Assembly (NCBI GenBank): GCA_035356615.1
Contig: DAOQSN010000007.1
Coordinates: 1 to 64,000, forward strand
DNA from: JAKQDH01 sp029558835
GTDB lineage: Bacteria > Planctomycetota > Phycisphaerae > UBA1845
DNA length: 64,000 nt
Direction of reading: 5' to 3'
The stretch's first letter is position 1, and each line of letters starts with the position of its first letter. Both the position numbers and the translations under genes were made by a program. Under the pieces are notes generated by a model, which saw only the letters and a program-made list of their open reading frames with translations, ran no database searches and was not told where the DNA came from. Below, one piece after another: positions 8,980 to 17,974 of this stretch.

Positions 8980-10143
8980 CTACAGGTCACGATCCGTGCC
9001 GAATCCCACCGGATCATCGGCATCCCACCCCGCACGCGCCTGGCTGCACGTTCGCCGCCGCAGGCGCGGGCGGGCACTGCGGCACAGAGCAAGCAGTTGT
9101 CTCACCTGCTCCCGGACGACCGCCACCGTCCCGCTTGCAGCGAGCGTCTGTTCGGCCTGCGCGGCGGCCTGGGAAATCGGGTCGAAGCCGAAGCTCCCGC
9201 CGTCCGCCTTCGTCCGCCGCAGCAGGTCGATGAGCTTGGCCTCGTCGGTCGCCACGAGCGCCTCTTCGAGTTCCCTGATCCGTTGCGGCAGGTGCCTTAC
9301 AAACTCCTCAGCCAGGTCGGCCAAGGTCGGATCACCGCTCAACGTGCTGAACAGCGGTTCATCGTCCACGAGCGTCAGGAGCTGGATGAGCTGGTCACGC
9401 GTGTAGGGTTTGGCGACGTAGCGGTCGCAACCGGCCGCCAGGCAGCGTTCCGCGTCGCCCGGCTGTGTCAGTGCGGTAACCGCCACGACCTTGCCGGTGT
9501 ACCCCCGCGTACGCAGCTCCTGGACGGCCGCGAATCCGTCCAGCTTGGGCAGCACCATGTCCAGCAGGATCAGGTCGTACGACTTGACGAGCGCGCGTTG
9601 AACGGCACTGCGTCCATCCTGCACGAGATCCACCTCGGCGTTGAGCTGCCTGAGGTAGTGCATGGCCAGGCGGGCATGCGTGGGGTCGTCCTCCACGAGT
9701 AGTACGCGGGCATGCACGGCCGCCAGGGTGAAGTTCGCCGGGTCAATCTCCTCGCGGAACTTCACACCGATCTCGTGCACGCTGCCGTCCACGTGCCGGC
9801 AGGCCACCACGTCGCCCGCCACGCGCTGCCGGCGACCGTGCACCGTCAGCAGGTCGGCGACGCACAGCGTCCCTTTGTGGAGGAATCCCCCGTGCAGAAA
9901 GGCCACGCCGCCGGCGCTGAGGTTGCGCGCAGGCGCCAAGTAGGCAACGGGTGAGCCGCTGCCGGGCTGCTTGATGTGGACGACCAGTACCTTGGTCCGG
10001 TAACTGAAGCGCTCGTGGCGACGCCGGTTCCGAGCCGCCCCGCCCTGGTTGGCATCCAGGCGGTCCAGCAGCTCGAAGAGCCGGGCGTCGTCCAGCCGCA
10101 CGGTCTGGACGATCCGCCTCTGTCGCGGTCCTCCGGTGGTCAC
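8980..10143 (-). CDS. PilZ-receiver-degenerate HPt protein (2)
   Basis: A paralog of the downstream gene, 387 residues, with the same domain order and nearly the same spacing. It starts at GTG 10143 with GGGAGCG just upstream. The PilZ-like part has RRRHERFSYR and SAGGVAFLHGG; the receiver has Asp195 (LILLDMVLPK) and Lys at VAKPYTRD. The HPt-like region again has Arg309 where the phospho-His should be (LLRRTKADGGSFGF), so loss of the acceptor predates the duplication. The Arg/Cys-rich C-terminal tail differs from the Pro-rich tail of the paralog. Likely partner is the FHA-GAF kinase encoded upstream on the same strand, 352 bp away. Confidence 0.8.
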   Translation of the reverse strand: MTTGGPRQRRIVQTVRLDDARLFELLDRLDANQGGAARNRRRHERFSYRTKVLVVHIKQPGSGSPVAYLAPARNLSAGGVAFLHGGFLHKGTLCVADLLTVHGRRQRVAGDVVACRHVDGSVHEIGVKFREEIDPANFTLAAVHARVLLVEDDPTHARLAMHYLRQLNAEVDLVQDGRSAVQRALVKSYDLILLDMVLPKLDGFAAVQELRTRGYTGKVVAVTALTQPGDAERCLAAGCDRYVAKPYTRDQLIQLLTLVDDEPLFSTLSGDPTLADLAEEFVRHLPQRIRELEEALVATDEAKLIDLLRRTKADGGSFGFDPISQAAAQAEQTLAASGTVAVVREQVRQLLALCRSARPRLRRRTCSQARAGWDADDPVGFGTDRDL

Positions 10144-10495
10144 GCGGCGCTCCCAGCGACCTGACCCACATCAATCTCTCGCGCGTGTAATCATCGGTCA
10201 ATCGGGACAGCGCGTTGCTTTAGCGCCCTCGCCGCAGACCCCGCGCGAAAGCGAGCGTCCGCTATCCGAGCCCGAGCGGCAGCACGGGGCTGAGTTGTGC
10301 GTCCCCGAGTGCTCGCGATATAGGGCCGAGCAGGTCGGGAACCGGAAGACGCAGTACCCGCGCATGTACGGCACCGGCAGGCCAGACTGGCAGCCCCGGC
10401 TCGACCATGGGCATCGCGGCGCCGCGCTCGGCCACGCCATCCTCGCGGTCTTCCACGGGCGTAGTCCTACGCAGCGGCCAGCGCCGGTGGGCGGG
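10144..10495. other. Intergenic region with a weak repeat
   Basis: The 352 bp between the kinase and the receiver genes show no credible ORF. A stretch near 10258-10294 (TCCGAGCCCGAGCGGCAGC...) resembles one at 46511-46544 and may be a short dispersed repeat. Confidence 0.4.
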
Positions 10496-12172
10496 TTATC
10501 GGCCGGGACCGTGCGTCTCTTCGCTGTCGGCCAGGCGGATGTGGATCGCCGGCAACCGCACGTAGAAGGTCGTCCCCTCCCCGGTGCGGCTCTCGACCTG
10601 AATGACGCCGTTGAGCTCGTCCACGACCTTCTTGGCGGCGGCCAGCCCCAGCCCGGTGCCTCCATGTCCCTTCGATGAATGGAACGCCTCGAAGACCCCG
10701 TCCAACTCTTGAGCGGGGATGCCCGGACCGTTGTCGCTGATGGTCGCAATCACCCGCCCGCTCGGTGGGTCGTAGTGGGTGTGGATGTTGATGCGCCCGG
10801 TGCGCTCCGGCACGGCATCCAGGGCGTTCAGGACGATGTTGTGAATGACCTGATGGATCCCTTCGATGTCCAGCGGAATGGCCGGCAACTCCTCCATCTC
10901 TGGCAGGATCATCACGCCTTTGTCATCCGCCTTGCGCTGCACAAGCTGCAGGACGTCCTCGACAACGCGGTTGAGCTGCACCGTCTCGATCTTGGGCTGC
11001 CGGGCCCGGCTGAAGGTGAGCATGTTCGTCGCCAGATAGATGGTGCGGTCGAGATTGCGCCGCACGATCTCCCAGCCGCTGGCAACCGTGTTCAGCGCTT
11101 GTCGCTTCAGGCCGAGTTCGATGACCTCGGCCCCGCTCTGCAAGCCCTGCAGGATGTTGCGGATGTGGTGAGAAAGGAAGGCAACCGTCTCCCCTACCGC
11201 CGCCAGACGCTCCGTTCGCATCCGTGACTGCACCAGCCGCACGTTCTCGATGGCCATCCCGCTTAGACGCCCGATGGCCACCGCGAGCCGAAGTTGCTCC
11301 TGCGTGTACGTGTGATGCGTCATGGAGCAGTCCAGGTGCCATACGCCGACGACTTCCTCATGCGCGATGATGGGGACGCAGATCACGCTGCGCAGACCGA
11401 GCCCGGGGACGTCATCGCCTCCCTCCTGGTCCCGAAAACGCTCGTCGGTCATGGCGTTGGCGCACAGGACGCCCTCGCGCGTGTCGAGCACGTGGTGCAC
11501 GATGGCGCGCGAGGTGACGATCTTAGGCCGCCCGGCGCGCTTCCCCGGACGCACCCGGTAAACCTGGGGGACAAGTTCCTTCGAGTCGGGCTGGCGCATC
11601 AGCACCACCAGTCGGTCCACCAGCAAGTGCTGCATGATCACGTCGGCCACGCGCTCCAGGAAGGATTCAATCGTGTCGATCGTGCCGAGCATCTCCGCGA
11701 GCTTGTAGACGACGTTCCAGGCGGCCACCGCGTCCGCCGTTTCCGGCGGCTGCAAGATAACGCTCTCCTCCGACGCCCCGAGGGCCGTGAGAATCGAGGA
11801 GTCCACTCCCCGTGCCCCCAACTCCAGGTCGACCAGGTCCCGATAGCGTTCCCGACCGAGTTTCTCCGCCGGTGCCTCCTGCCCGGTGAACACCAGCAGC
11901 GAGGCCCCCACCCGTACCTGGTCTCCGTGACGCAAGGGCGTGGGCGTCAGGATGCGCTGCCCGTTCACATAGGTGCCGTTGGAGCTGTCCAGGTCGCGAA
12001 TCACCCAGCCATCCCGCGTCGGCCGTAGTTCCGCGTGCCGACGCGACACGCCGTGGTCACTGAGCGGAATCTGGTCGGACGAGCGACCGATAACCTGCGG
12101 CTCGTCAGCCGCCAGATAGGTGCGTCCCTTATCGGGCCCCTGAAGCACATGCAGAGTAGCCACGGGCTTCAC
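10496..12172 (-). CDS. FHA-GAF sensor histidine kinase
   Basis: A soluble kinase of 558 residues. GTG 12172 is taken as start because AGGA lies about 8 bp upstream and the FHA domain begins at once; the longer ORF adds only Arg/Ala-rich sequence. The FHA domain (about 5-95) has GRSSDQ, SRRHAEL and SSNGTYVNG and should bind phosphothreonine peptides. A GAF domain (about 165-310) follows. The dimerisation/phosphoacceptor helix has His335 in LSHHIRNIL. The ATPase domain has the N box HNIVLNALDAVP and glycine boxes SDNGPGIP and GHGGTGLGL. No membrane segment is seen, so the signal is probably internal: a small molecule on GAF or a Ser/Thr kinase output on FHA. Likely phosphate donor to the two receiver proteins encoded next. 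Confidence 0.85.
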   Translation of the reverse strand: MKPVATLHVLQGPDKGRTYLAADEPQVIGRSSDQIPLSDHGVSRRHAELRPTRDGWVIRDLDSSNGTYVNGQRILTPTPLRHGDQVRVGASLLVFTGQEAPAEKLGRERYRDLVDLELGARGVDSSILTALGASEESVILQPPETADAVAAWNVVYKLAEMLGTIDTIESFLERVADVIMQHLLVDRLVVLMRQPDSKELVPQVYRVRPGKRAGRPKIVTSRAIVHHVLDTREGVLCANAMTDERFRDQEGGDDVPGLGLRSVICVPIIAHEEVVGVWHLDCSMTHHTYTQEQLRLAVAIGRLSGMAIENVRLVQSRMRTERLAAVGETVAFLSHHIRNILQGLQSGAEVIELGLKRQALNTVASGWEIVRRNLDRTIYLATNMLTFSRARQPKIETVQLNRVVEDVLQLVQRKADDKGVMILPEMEELPAIPLDIEGIHQVIHNIVLNALDAVPERTGRINIHTHYDPPSGRVIATISDNGPGIPAQELDGVFEAFHSSKGHGGTGLGLAAAKKVVDELNGVIQVESRTGEGTTFYVRLPAIHIRLADSEETHGPGR

Positions 12173-12523
12173 CGTAAATCCTGGACCTACCCGGCGATGT
12201 GCTGCAGCAGCGCCGTCGTCCCCTTCGGCACCGCCCCGGGGCGCCGCTGCCCCGCTAGCGCCGCATCGCCGGGCTCTCCCCCTTTTTGCTGCCTCAGACG
12301 CATGATATCCGGGTCTGCGCCGCGCGTCAATGCGAGGCATGTTTCGGTTGGGCCCCAGCGCTCGGCGGACACTCCCCCCGCGGCCCCGCTCAAGCAGCCC
12401 AGGTTACGTACCGACAACAACCGGGGATGATCTCTGCGCGGGGTATGTCCCCGCAGCCGGCGATCGCGAGGGGCGGACCCCCGGGACGCTGGCGGCCCGT
12501 ACGACGCGCTGGACGGACCGAAC
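12173..12523. other. Divergent intergenic region
   Basis: The 351 bp between the kinase start and the divergent small gene at 12524 must carry promoters for both. No consensus promoter, repeat or extra gene is recognisable. Confidence 0.4.
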
Positions 12524-13042
12524 ATGCCGGACAGACGTACGCAGACTAGCTACTGGGACATGTTGCGACACAGCAGCCCGCCGGCGCGCAACGCACCCCA
12601 GGTGGAGAACGAGCTGGAGGACCTGCTCCGGCAGTTCGAAGACTTCCGGCAGCGCGCCGCCGCCGAGAGCGAGCCCCCCAAACCGGACCGCATCGAACTG
12701 CTGCGCACGCAGATGCGCGAGGAGCTCATCCCCATCTTCCAGAGCCTGGCCCGCAAGTACCAGCCACAGGGCGTCAACATGCGCCTCGACGCCGCCCCCT
12801 TTCTCAACGGGGGTCGAGAACTGACCATCGAGTTTGAGCTTACCGACTGGCGCGCCACCTTGCGCGGGACGGTCACGGCCGAGGCCATCGCCTTTCACGA
12901 GCGCCGCACGGGGCCCAAGGTCTCGGGCGAACTCACCAGCGGGCCGGCCCTGCCCTTGCGGCAACTGACCGCCGAGTCCTTCCGCGAGTTCATCTGCAAC
13001 CGACTCAGCATCCTCGTGCGTAACGCCATGCGCTACCGCTGA
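12524..13042 (+). CDS. Uncharacterised 172-residue protein
   Basis: I do not recognise this protein. It has a charged, probably helical N-terminal half (VENELEDLLRQFEDFRQR) and a beta-rich C-terminal half ending in two helices (FREFICNRLSILVRNAM). There is no signal peptide or membrane segment, so it is likely cytoplasmic. ATG 12524 has only a weak ribosome binding site; ATG 12560 is a possible alternative. It is convergent with the helical membrane protein gene (stop codons 32 bp apart) and divergent from the kinase. Confidence 0.6.
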   Translation: MPDRRTQTSYWDMLRHSSPPARNAPQVENELEDLLRQFEDFRQRAAAESEPPKPDRIELLRTQMREELIPIFQSLARKYQPQGVNMRLDAAPFLNGGRELTIEFELTDWRATLRGTVTAEAIAFHERRTGPKVSGELTSGPALPLRQLTAESFREFICNRLSILVRNAMRYR

Positions 13043-13074
13043 AACGGCGTCCAGACAGCGCAACGGCATCCCGC

Positions 13075-15060
13075 TCAGTCCTTGTGTTCCCGGCCTCGCT
13101 CGGCCGTCTCCGCCGGCGTGAGAGGCCGGTAGTCGCGGTCCTGGCGACGCACTTCGTCCATGCCGGGGGGCTCCGGGAAGGCGCGCGCGGCATCCCACGG
13201 CGGCTCCTGCCGGGCACACAACTGGGCGAAATACGGGCGCAGCCGGTCCCAGGTAAGCTGCCGCCCCTCCAGATCAAGGGCTTGCCACAACCGCACCTTG
13301 AAATACGAATCGAACTCCGGCGCTTGCAGGAACTGCTCGATGCTGTCGCGGCGCATCACGCGCAGGGGGGGGATCTTCCGGCGTTCGTTGACGTCCTGGC
13401 GCGTGTCGGCCATCCAGTAAGCATGGCACTGCCGGGCGCGCTGCAAGGCCGTGAGACTGCCCGCCGTGTTCCCCACCGCCAGTTCCTTCAGCGATTTGAG
13501 GATGAAGCTGCGGATGATGGCCGAACTCTGCCGGAACGTCGCCATCTGGTTGAGGACGTCTCCCATCACGAACTCGTCCAGCGTCTTGGTGTAGCGCTCC
13601 TGCGTCGTCCCGTCGGGATGCGGGTTGTTGACCCGCAGGTAGGCGTAGAAGCTCTCCGCCTGCTTGAGGTTCTCCTCGCCCCCCTCGAAGTACAGAAGCT
13701 GGATCCAGTTCTCCATGTTGTTGACGAAGCCCGCCCAGTAGCTCGTCCCCCGAATCCCCTCCTGCGGGTTCCAGTTTGGTTCGCTGCCCCATTGCTCCTC
13801 GGCCAGGCGCAGGTACGTCCGGAAGAGATAGGGTATGAAGCGGATGTCCGTGGCGAAGTCAATGTACGACCGGAACGGTGCATCGAAGTTGGGATGCAGA
13901 CTGATCCGCCCACGGGCGACCAGACTGTGCAGGGAGAAAAGCACCAGGCGGGCGTTGTTCATGGAGTCCGCGGGGTTCTGGTACTTGCGTTGTCTGGCCA
14001 GTTCGTTGCCCAGACTTGCCCAATAGAGGCTGTGCGTGTACGCGCTGCGCCAGTCCAGCGGACCGTACTGTTCCGTCATCAGCCGCAGTGCCCAGTCCAG
14101 GTCCAGGCGGTATTTCGTCCGCAACACCTCCGAGCGCACCGCGGCCAGCAGCCGTCGCTGCGCCGCCGCCGATCTCGGGTCGGTCAGCACTTCCAGCCGG
14201 CGGGCGACCTGGGGGTCCTCCTGAGCCCGCGTCTCCAGAATGTCGTCAATGCGCAATTCCGGGCGCAGATGACGAGCCGCGAACTCCAGCAGCGATTCCG
14301 CAGCCGGCAGCCCGACCTGTTCCAGACGAAACGCCAGCCGCGCCACTTCCTCGTCGCTGCGGCGCAGGGCGGCCAGGTCGCGCGGCGCGTCCACGATCTC
14401 CTGGAACCACGCGAGGTACTGGTCCGTTGTCAGCGCCACCGGCTGCGGCCCCAGCACCTTCTCCATCTCCACCGCCAGCGCCCGCTTGTAGTTGTAATGC
14501 TCGTCGTCGAGGTAATCCCCGATCTTGTGCCAGTAGGTCCAGGCCAACTGGTAATACAGCGACACCGACTTGGGGTTCCAGCGCAGCGCCTCGTCCCGCA
14601 GCAGCTTGATCCCGTCGCGCACCCACCGCCAGCGCGCCTCCGGGGTGTACTGCGTCACCGAGATGTTGTAGGCCATGTTCCACGAGGCGTTCGCCCAGGC
14701 CGTCGGGAAGCGCGGCTGCATGAGGCACACCGTGCGGTGCAACTCATACGCCTCGTAGTACTTCCCCTCCTGTTTGAGCCGCTCGCTGCGGATCGACGCC
14801 CAGTCAATCGCCAGCGCCCGGAACGTCCCCAGCTTCCCCAACAATGCCAGGTCCGGCGGCAGGCCCCGCACGCTGGCGGGGTCGATCACCAGTTGCCGCT
14901 CGCGCCGGACGCGGTTCAGCGGTCCCAGCAGCAACCCGGCCCCCACCAGGCACACCACCGCCAAGACGCTGGCCACCACCTGCACCAGCCAGTCGCGTCG
15001 TTGCGCGTTGCGCCGGGCGACCAGGTGTTCCGGCAGGGTGTATCCCACCATTCGCGACAT
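13075..15060 (-). CDS. Membrane-anchored helical-repeat protein of the ABC operon
   Basis: A protein of 661 residues starting at 15060 (MSRMVGYTLPEHL); the longer ORF overlaps the permease gene and is not supported. One membrane segment lies near residues 24-46 and is followed by a large, mostly helical domain rich in Trp and Tyr with TPR-like helical pairs (YYEAYELHRTVCLMQP, PKSVSLYYQLAWTYW). The domain should face the outside of the cytoplasmic membrane. It is third in an apparent operon after an ABC ATPase and its permease, 23 bp from the latter, so it is probably an accessory or assembly part of that transporter. No enzymatic motif was recognised. Confidence 0.7.
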   Translation of the reverse strand: MSRMVGYTLPEHLVARRNAQRRDWLVQVVASVLAVVCLVGAGLLLGPLNRVRRERQLVIDPASVRGLPPDLALLGKLGTFRALAIDWASIRSERLKQEGKYYEAYELHRTVCLMQPRFPTAWANASWNMAYNISVTQYTPEARWRWVRDGIKLLRDEALRWNPKSVSLYYQLAWTYWHKIGDYLDDEHYNYKRALAVEMEKVLGPQPVALTTDQYLAWFQEIVDAPRDLAALRRSDEEVARLAFRLEQVGLPAAESLLEFAARHLRPELRIDDILETRAQEDPQVARRLEVLTDPRSAAAQRRLLAAVRSEVLRTKYRLDLDWALRLMTEQYGPLDWRSAYTHSLYWASLGNELARQRKYQNPADSMNNARLVLFSLHSLVARGRISLHPNFDAPFRSYIDFATDIRFIPYLFRTYLRLAEEQWGSEPNWNPQEGIRGTSYWAGFVNNMENWIQLLYFEGGEENLKQAESFYAYLRVNNPHPDGTTQERYTKTLDEFVMGDVLNQMATFRQSSAIIRSFILKSLKELAVGNTAGSLTALQRARQCHAYWMADTRQDVNERRKIPPLRVMRRDSIEQFLQAPEFDSYFKVRLWQALDLEGRQLTWDRLRPYFAQLCARQEPPWDAARAFPEPPGMDEVRRQDRDYRPLTPAETAERGREHKD

Positions 15061-15083
15061 CGTTGCCCGCCCCCGCGCCTCGC

Positions 15084-16490
15084 TCAGACCGACACCTCCG
15101 ACACCTCGCGCCGATGAAACAACAGCATGGCCAGGCCCAGCAGGCACCCCGTCCGCAGGAACCCCACGCTCACCACGCCTTCCAGCACCCAGCGCAGCGT
15201 CACGTTCCGCCCGTTTACCAGCGTCTCCACCCCGTCGTAGTACCCAAAGTCAGGCAGGATAACACTTACGGTCGAGTACACCGACCGAATCAAGTGCACT
15301 GCGAACTCCTTGGCCGACGTGAACCACCCCGCCTGATCCGCCGACGCAAAATCCAGTGACTCCAGAATGAACCCCCGCGTCCCCGCCAGCACATAGATGG
15401 TAAACGCCACCAGACAGGCCACCGGAAACGAGAACAACGTCGTCGCCAGCAGCGCCACGGCCGACAGGAACATCAGCTTGCACAGCATCAGCACCAGCAG
15501 CCGCAGCAGGTTCCCCTCGAACGTGCCTACTCCAAACAGCACCTCCACCCCGTCCCGCGACAGAAACTCGATGACGTTGCGAAACTGCGGCTCCCCCGCG
15601 AACGGGTTGCGGTTCTGGAAGCGCACCGTCAAGGTGTAGTCGGGGGCCACCGCGTCGGCCGGCACAGTCACCGTGTGGTACCGTCCCACGATGTGGCGCG
15701 TGCGGCACTCGTATACCGGCGTCCCCTGCTCCGGGTCCCCGATCCACCAAACGGCGCGGAAGACCTCGTCCGGCGCGTAGTTGTACACCTCCGTCTTGTA
15801 GCGGATCTGCAGCGTGCTCTCCGGCCGGCGGTCGCACAGCACGTTCTCAAACTGAAAGACGCGGACCTCATAGGGGCCCACCACCCGCCATTCCGCCTCG
15901 ACCCTCTTCGCCAGACGTTGACGTTCCTTCGCTGCGTCGAAGTCCATCACGTCGTCATAGGCACCCACCTCGAGGCGACGCTGGAACTCGCGTTCCGCCA
16001 TGGCCTCGAAGTCCGGCAGGCGAAACTGCACCGCCTGCCGCGCGACCAGCACCTCCTCTGCCAGCCGCGTCCGATCCAGCTCCTCGTCCACCGGCGGGTG
16101 CGTCGCCCGCAGGTAGTAAACCGCACCATAGATGACCAACGCCGAGAATGCCAGGAACACCACGTTCAGAACGTTCATCCCCACCCACTTGCCGAGGATG
16201 AACTGCCAGCGCGGCACCGGCTTGGCCATGACCACCAGGATCTGCCGATTCACCATCTCGTCCGCCAGCGACCGCGCCAGGAACACCGTCAGAATCCCCA
16301 GCAGCAAGCCCGTGGCGCTCAGACTGTACGAGAGAAAGGACTGCACCGCGTCCGTCAGCGGACCGTGCTTCTGCACCGCGAACGGCAGACCCAGCAACAA
16401 CAGCGCGAGCAGCAGGACGAAGACCACCGCGACCTTCATCCGAACGCACTCGGCCATCAACTGTCGGGCGACCGTCCAGACGACGCTCAC
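15084..16490 (-). CDS. ABC-2 type transporter permease
   Basis: An integral membrane protein of 468 residues. Membrane segments are seen at about 19-38 and 50-72, near 105-127, then at about 325-365 and near the C-terminus. Between the third and fourth lies a roughly 200-residue hydrophilic extracytoplasmic domain, typical of ABC-2 permeases of the NatB/GldG kind. The loop MVNRQILVVMAKPVPRWQFILGKW is the usual coupling segment (compare EIEDRTVLTVISKPISR in the permease at 22676). Its start overlaps the ATPase stop by 4 bp (ATGA), which indicates translational coupling. Substrate unknown. Confidence 0.8.
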   Translation of the reverse strand: MSVVWTVARQLMAECVRMKVAVVFVLLLALLLLGLPFAVQKHGPLTDAVQSFLSYSLSATGLLLGILTVFLARSLADEMVNRQILVVMAKPVPRWQFILGKWVGMNVLNVVFLAFSALVIYGAVYYLRATHPPVDEELDRTRLAEEVLVARQAVQFRLPDFEAMAEREFQRRLEVGAYDDVMDFDAAKERQRLAKRVEAEWRVVGPYEVRVFQFENVLCDRRPESTLQIRYKTEVYNYAPDEVFRAVWWIGDPEQGTPVYECRTRHIVGRYHTVTVPADAVAPDYTLTVRFQNRNPFAGEPQFRNVIEFLSRDGVEVLFGVGTFEGNLLRLLVLMLCKLMFLSAVALLATTLFSFPVACLVAFTIYVLAGTRGFILESLDFASADQAGWFTSAKEFAVHLIRSVYSTVSVILPDFGYYDGVETLVNGRNVTLRWVLEGVVSVGFLRTGCLLGLAMLLFHRREVSEVSV

Positions 16491-17746
16491 GGCTGCTCTT
16501 CCTTCTGCGGGCCCTCGCCCTCGCCCGGCGGGGTGCCGCCCAGGAGTTCCTCGATCACCTTCCGGTCGGCGCGCGGCGCCGCGCGGGGGGCTTCCGCGGG
16601 CCTCGGTGCCGGTTCAACGGGGAGCCTGGGCTCATCCACCTCGGGTGCGGCCGGCGCAGGCTGCACGCCCAGCAGTTCATCAATCACAGCCCGGGCGGCC
16701 TCCCTGCCGCTCTCGATGGGCTCGCCGGTGGCGCGCTCCCGCCGCGACTCGACCTGCGCGGGCAACGGTTGCCTGGCGGCCGCGATCAGCGACTCCACCA
16801 CCTCCTGCGCGTCCGCCTGGGTCGCCTTCTTCAGAAACTCGGGCACCACTCCACCCCCCCGCGCGCCCGAGGTCCCCACACTGGCCGCCTGGGCCTCCTC
16901 CACGATACGCAGGAAGAAGGCCTCCAGTCGATCGCGCGGGTGGCTGACGTGCAGGACGTCCGCTTGCTCGCGCTCGTGCAGCAGGCGTCGCACTTCCGCC
17001 AGCGTCTCCGGCGTCAGCACCGGCGTGGTGAGCTGCATCCGGTCCTTCTGGCTCAGCAGGGCACTGATGTCGCCCTGGGCCCGCTCCAACCCGCCGTACA
17101 GGATCACGACCCGGTTGCACACGTCCTCCACGTCCGCCAGAATGTGGCTGGACAGCAGAATCGTCTTGCCTTTGCGACCGAGCTCACGGACGAGGTCCTT
17201 GATCTGCCGTGACCCGATGGGGTCCAACCCCGAGGTCGGCTCATCGAGAATGAGAAACTCAGGGTCGTTGATCAGCGCCTGCGCAAGCCCGATGCGCCGG
17301 GCCATGCCCTTGCTGAACTCCCCCACCGGTCGGCTCGCCTGGTGACGCAGACCCACCATGTCCAGCAGGCGCTCCGTCCGGTCCCGCCGGACGTGCGTGG
17401 GCAGGCGAAACAGACGTCCGAAGTGGTCCAGCGTCTCCTGCGCCCCCAGGAACCGGTACAGGTAGGATTCCTCCGGCAGGAAGCCGATGCGGCTCTTGAC
17501 CGCCACGTCCGTGGGCGCCTTCCCAAACAGCGAGATGCGCCCGCGCGTCGGGTACAGGAGCCCCAGCAGCATCTTGATCGTCGTGGTCTTGCCCGAGCCG
17601 TTGGGGCCCAGCAGGCCCACGACCTCTCCCGGCCGGATTTCCAGGTCGAGGTTCTTCACCGCCTCCACGCGCGGACGACGCCAGAAGTCCTTGAAGGTCT
17701 TGCATAACCCGGCGGTCTGCACCACGGGCAGCACGCGTCTAGCCAT
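16487..17746 (-). CDS. ABC transporter ATP-binding protein
   Basis: A protein of 419 residues whose first 240 form a complete ABC ATPase: Walker A GPNGSGKTT, Q-loop region GFLPEES, signature FSKGMARRIGLAQ (a variant of LSGGQ), Walker B LILDEPTSGLD and the switch His in LLSSHI. This places it with the NatA/CcmA-like drug or Na+ exporters. The C-terminal 170 residues are a Pro/Ala/Glu-rich extension with two similar IDELLG and IEELLG motifs, which may be a docking tail. It is the first gene of a three-gene operon and couples by ATGA overlap to its permease. Confidence 0.88.
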   Translation of the reverse strand: MARRVLPVVQTAGLCKTFKDFWRRPRVEAVKNLDLEIRPGEVVGLLGPNGSGKTTTIKMLLGLLYPTRGRISLFGKAPTDVAVKSRIGFLPEESYLYRFLGAQETLDHFGRLFRLPTHVRRDRTERLLDMVGLRHQASRPVGEFSKGMARRIGLAQALINDPEFLILDEPTSGLDPIGSRQIKDLVRELGRKGKTILLSSHILADVEDVCNRVVILYGGLERAQGDISALLSQKDRMQLTTPVLTPETLAEVRRLLHEREQADVLHVSHPRDRLEAFFLRIVEEAQAASVGTSGARGGGVVPEFLKKATQADAQEVVESLIAAARQPLPAQVESRRERATGEPIESGREAARAVIDELLGVQPAPAAPEVDEPRLPVEPAPRPAEAPRAAPRADRKVIEELLGGTPPGEGEGPQKEEQP

Positions 17747-17847
17747 TCGCCGATCTCACTGTCAAGTCCAACCTCGGCCACCGCCGCCACGCAGCCACTC
17801 CGGGCGCGGGGACAACGCCACGCGACAGGCAGACCCACCGACAATGG

Positions 17848-17947
17848 GGAGTGGCATGACCAAGCGCAGCGCCGTCATGCTTTCTCCCCCGCCCGACATT
17901 ACCGTCTGCACCGGCATGCCGGCGCCTTCGGCCTAGGCATGCCACCC
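17848..17947 (+). repeat. Palindromic repeat family A, copy 2
   Basis: An inverted repeat with left arm GAGTGGCATGACCAAGCGC and right arm GGCGCCTTCGGCCTAGGCAT, ending GCCACCC. The conserved flank TCCCGGCTTCCCCTTTGC follows. It lies between the SPFH operon stop and the ABC operon start. Confidence 0.75.
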
Positions 17948-17974
17948 TCCCGGCTTCCCCTTTGCGGGTCCTCT

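Noticed and set aside
7694..9406. Open frame of 570 codons on the plus strand across the receiver genes
   Set aside because: Mirror frame of two clear receiver genes; residue make-up rich in Arg, His and Gln without domain signs.
13084..15117. Plus-strand frame of 677 codons opposite the helical membrane protein
   Set aside because: Shadow frame; very rich in Arg/His/Gln and Pro.
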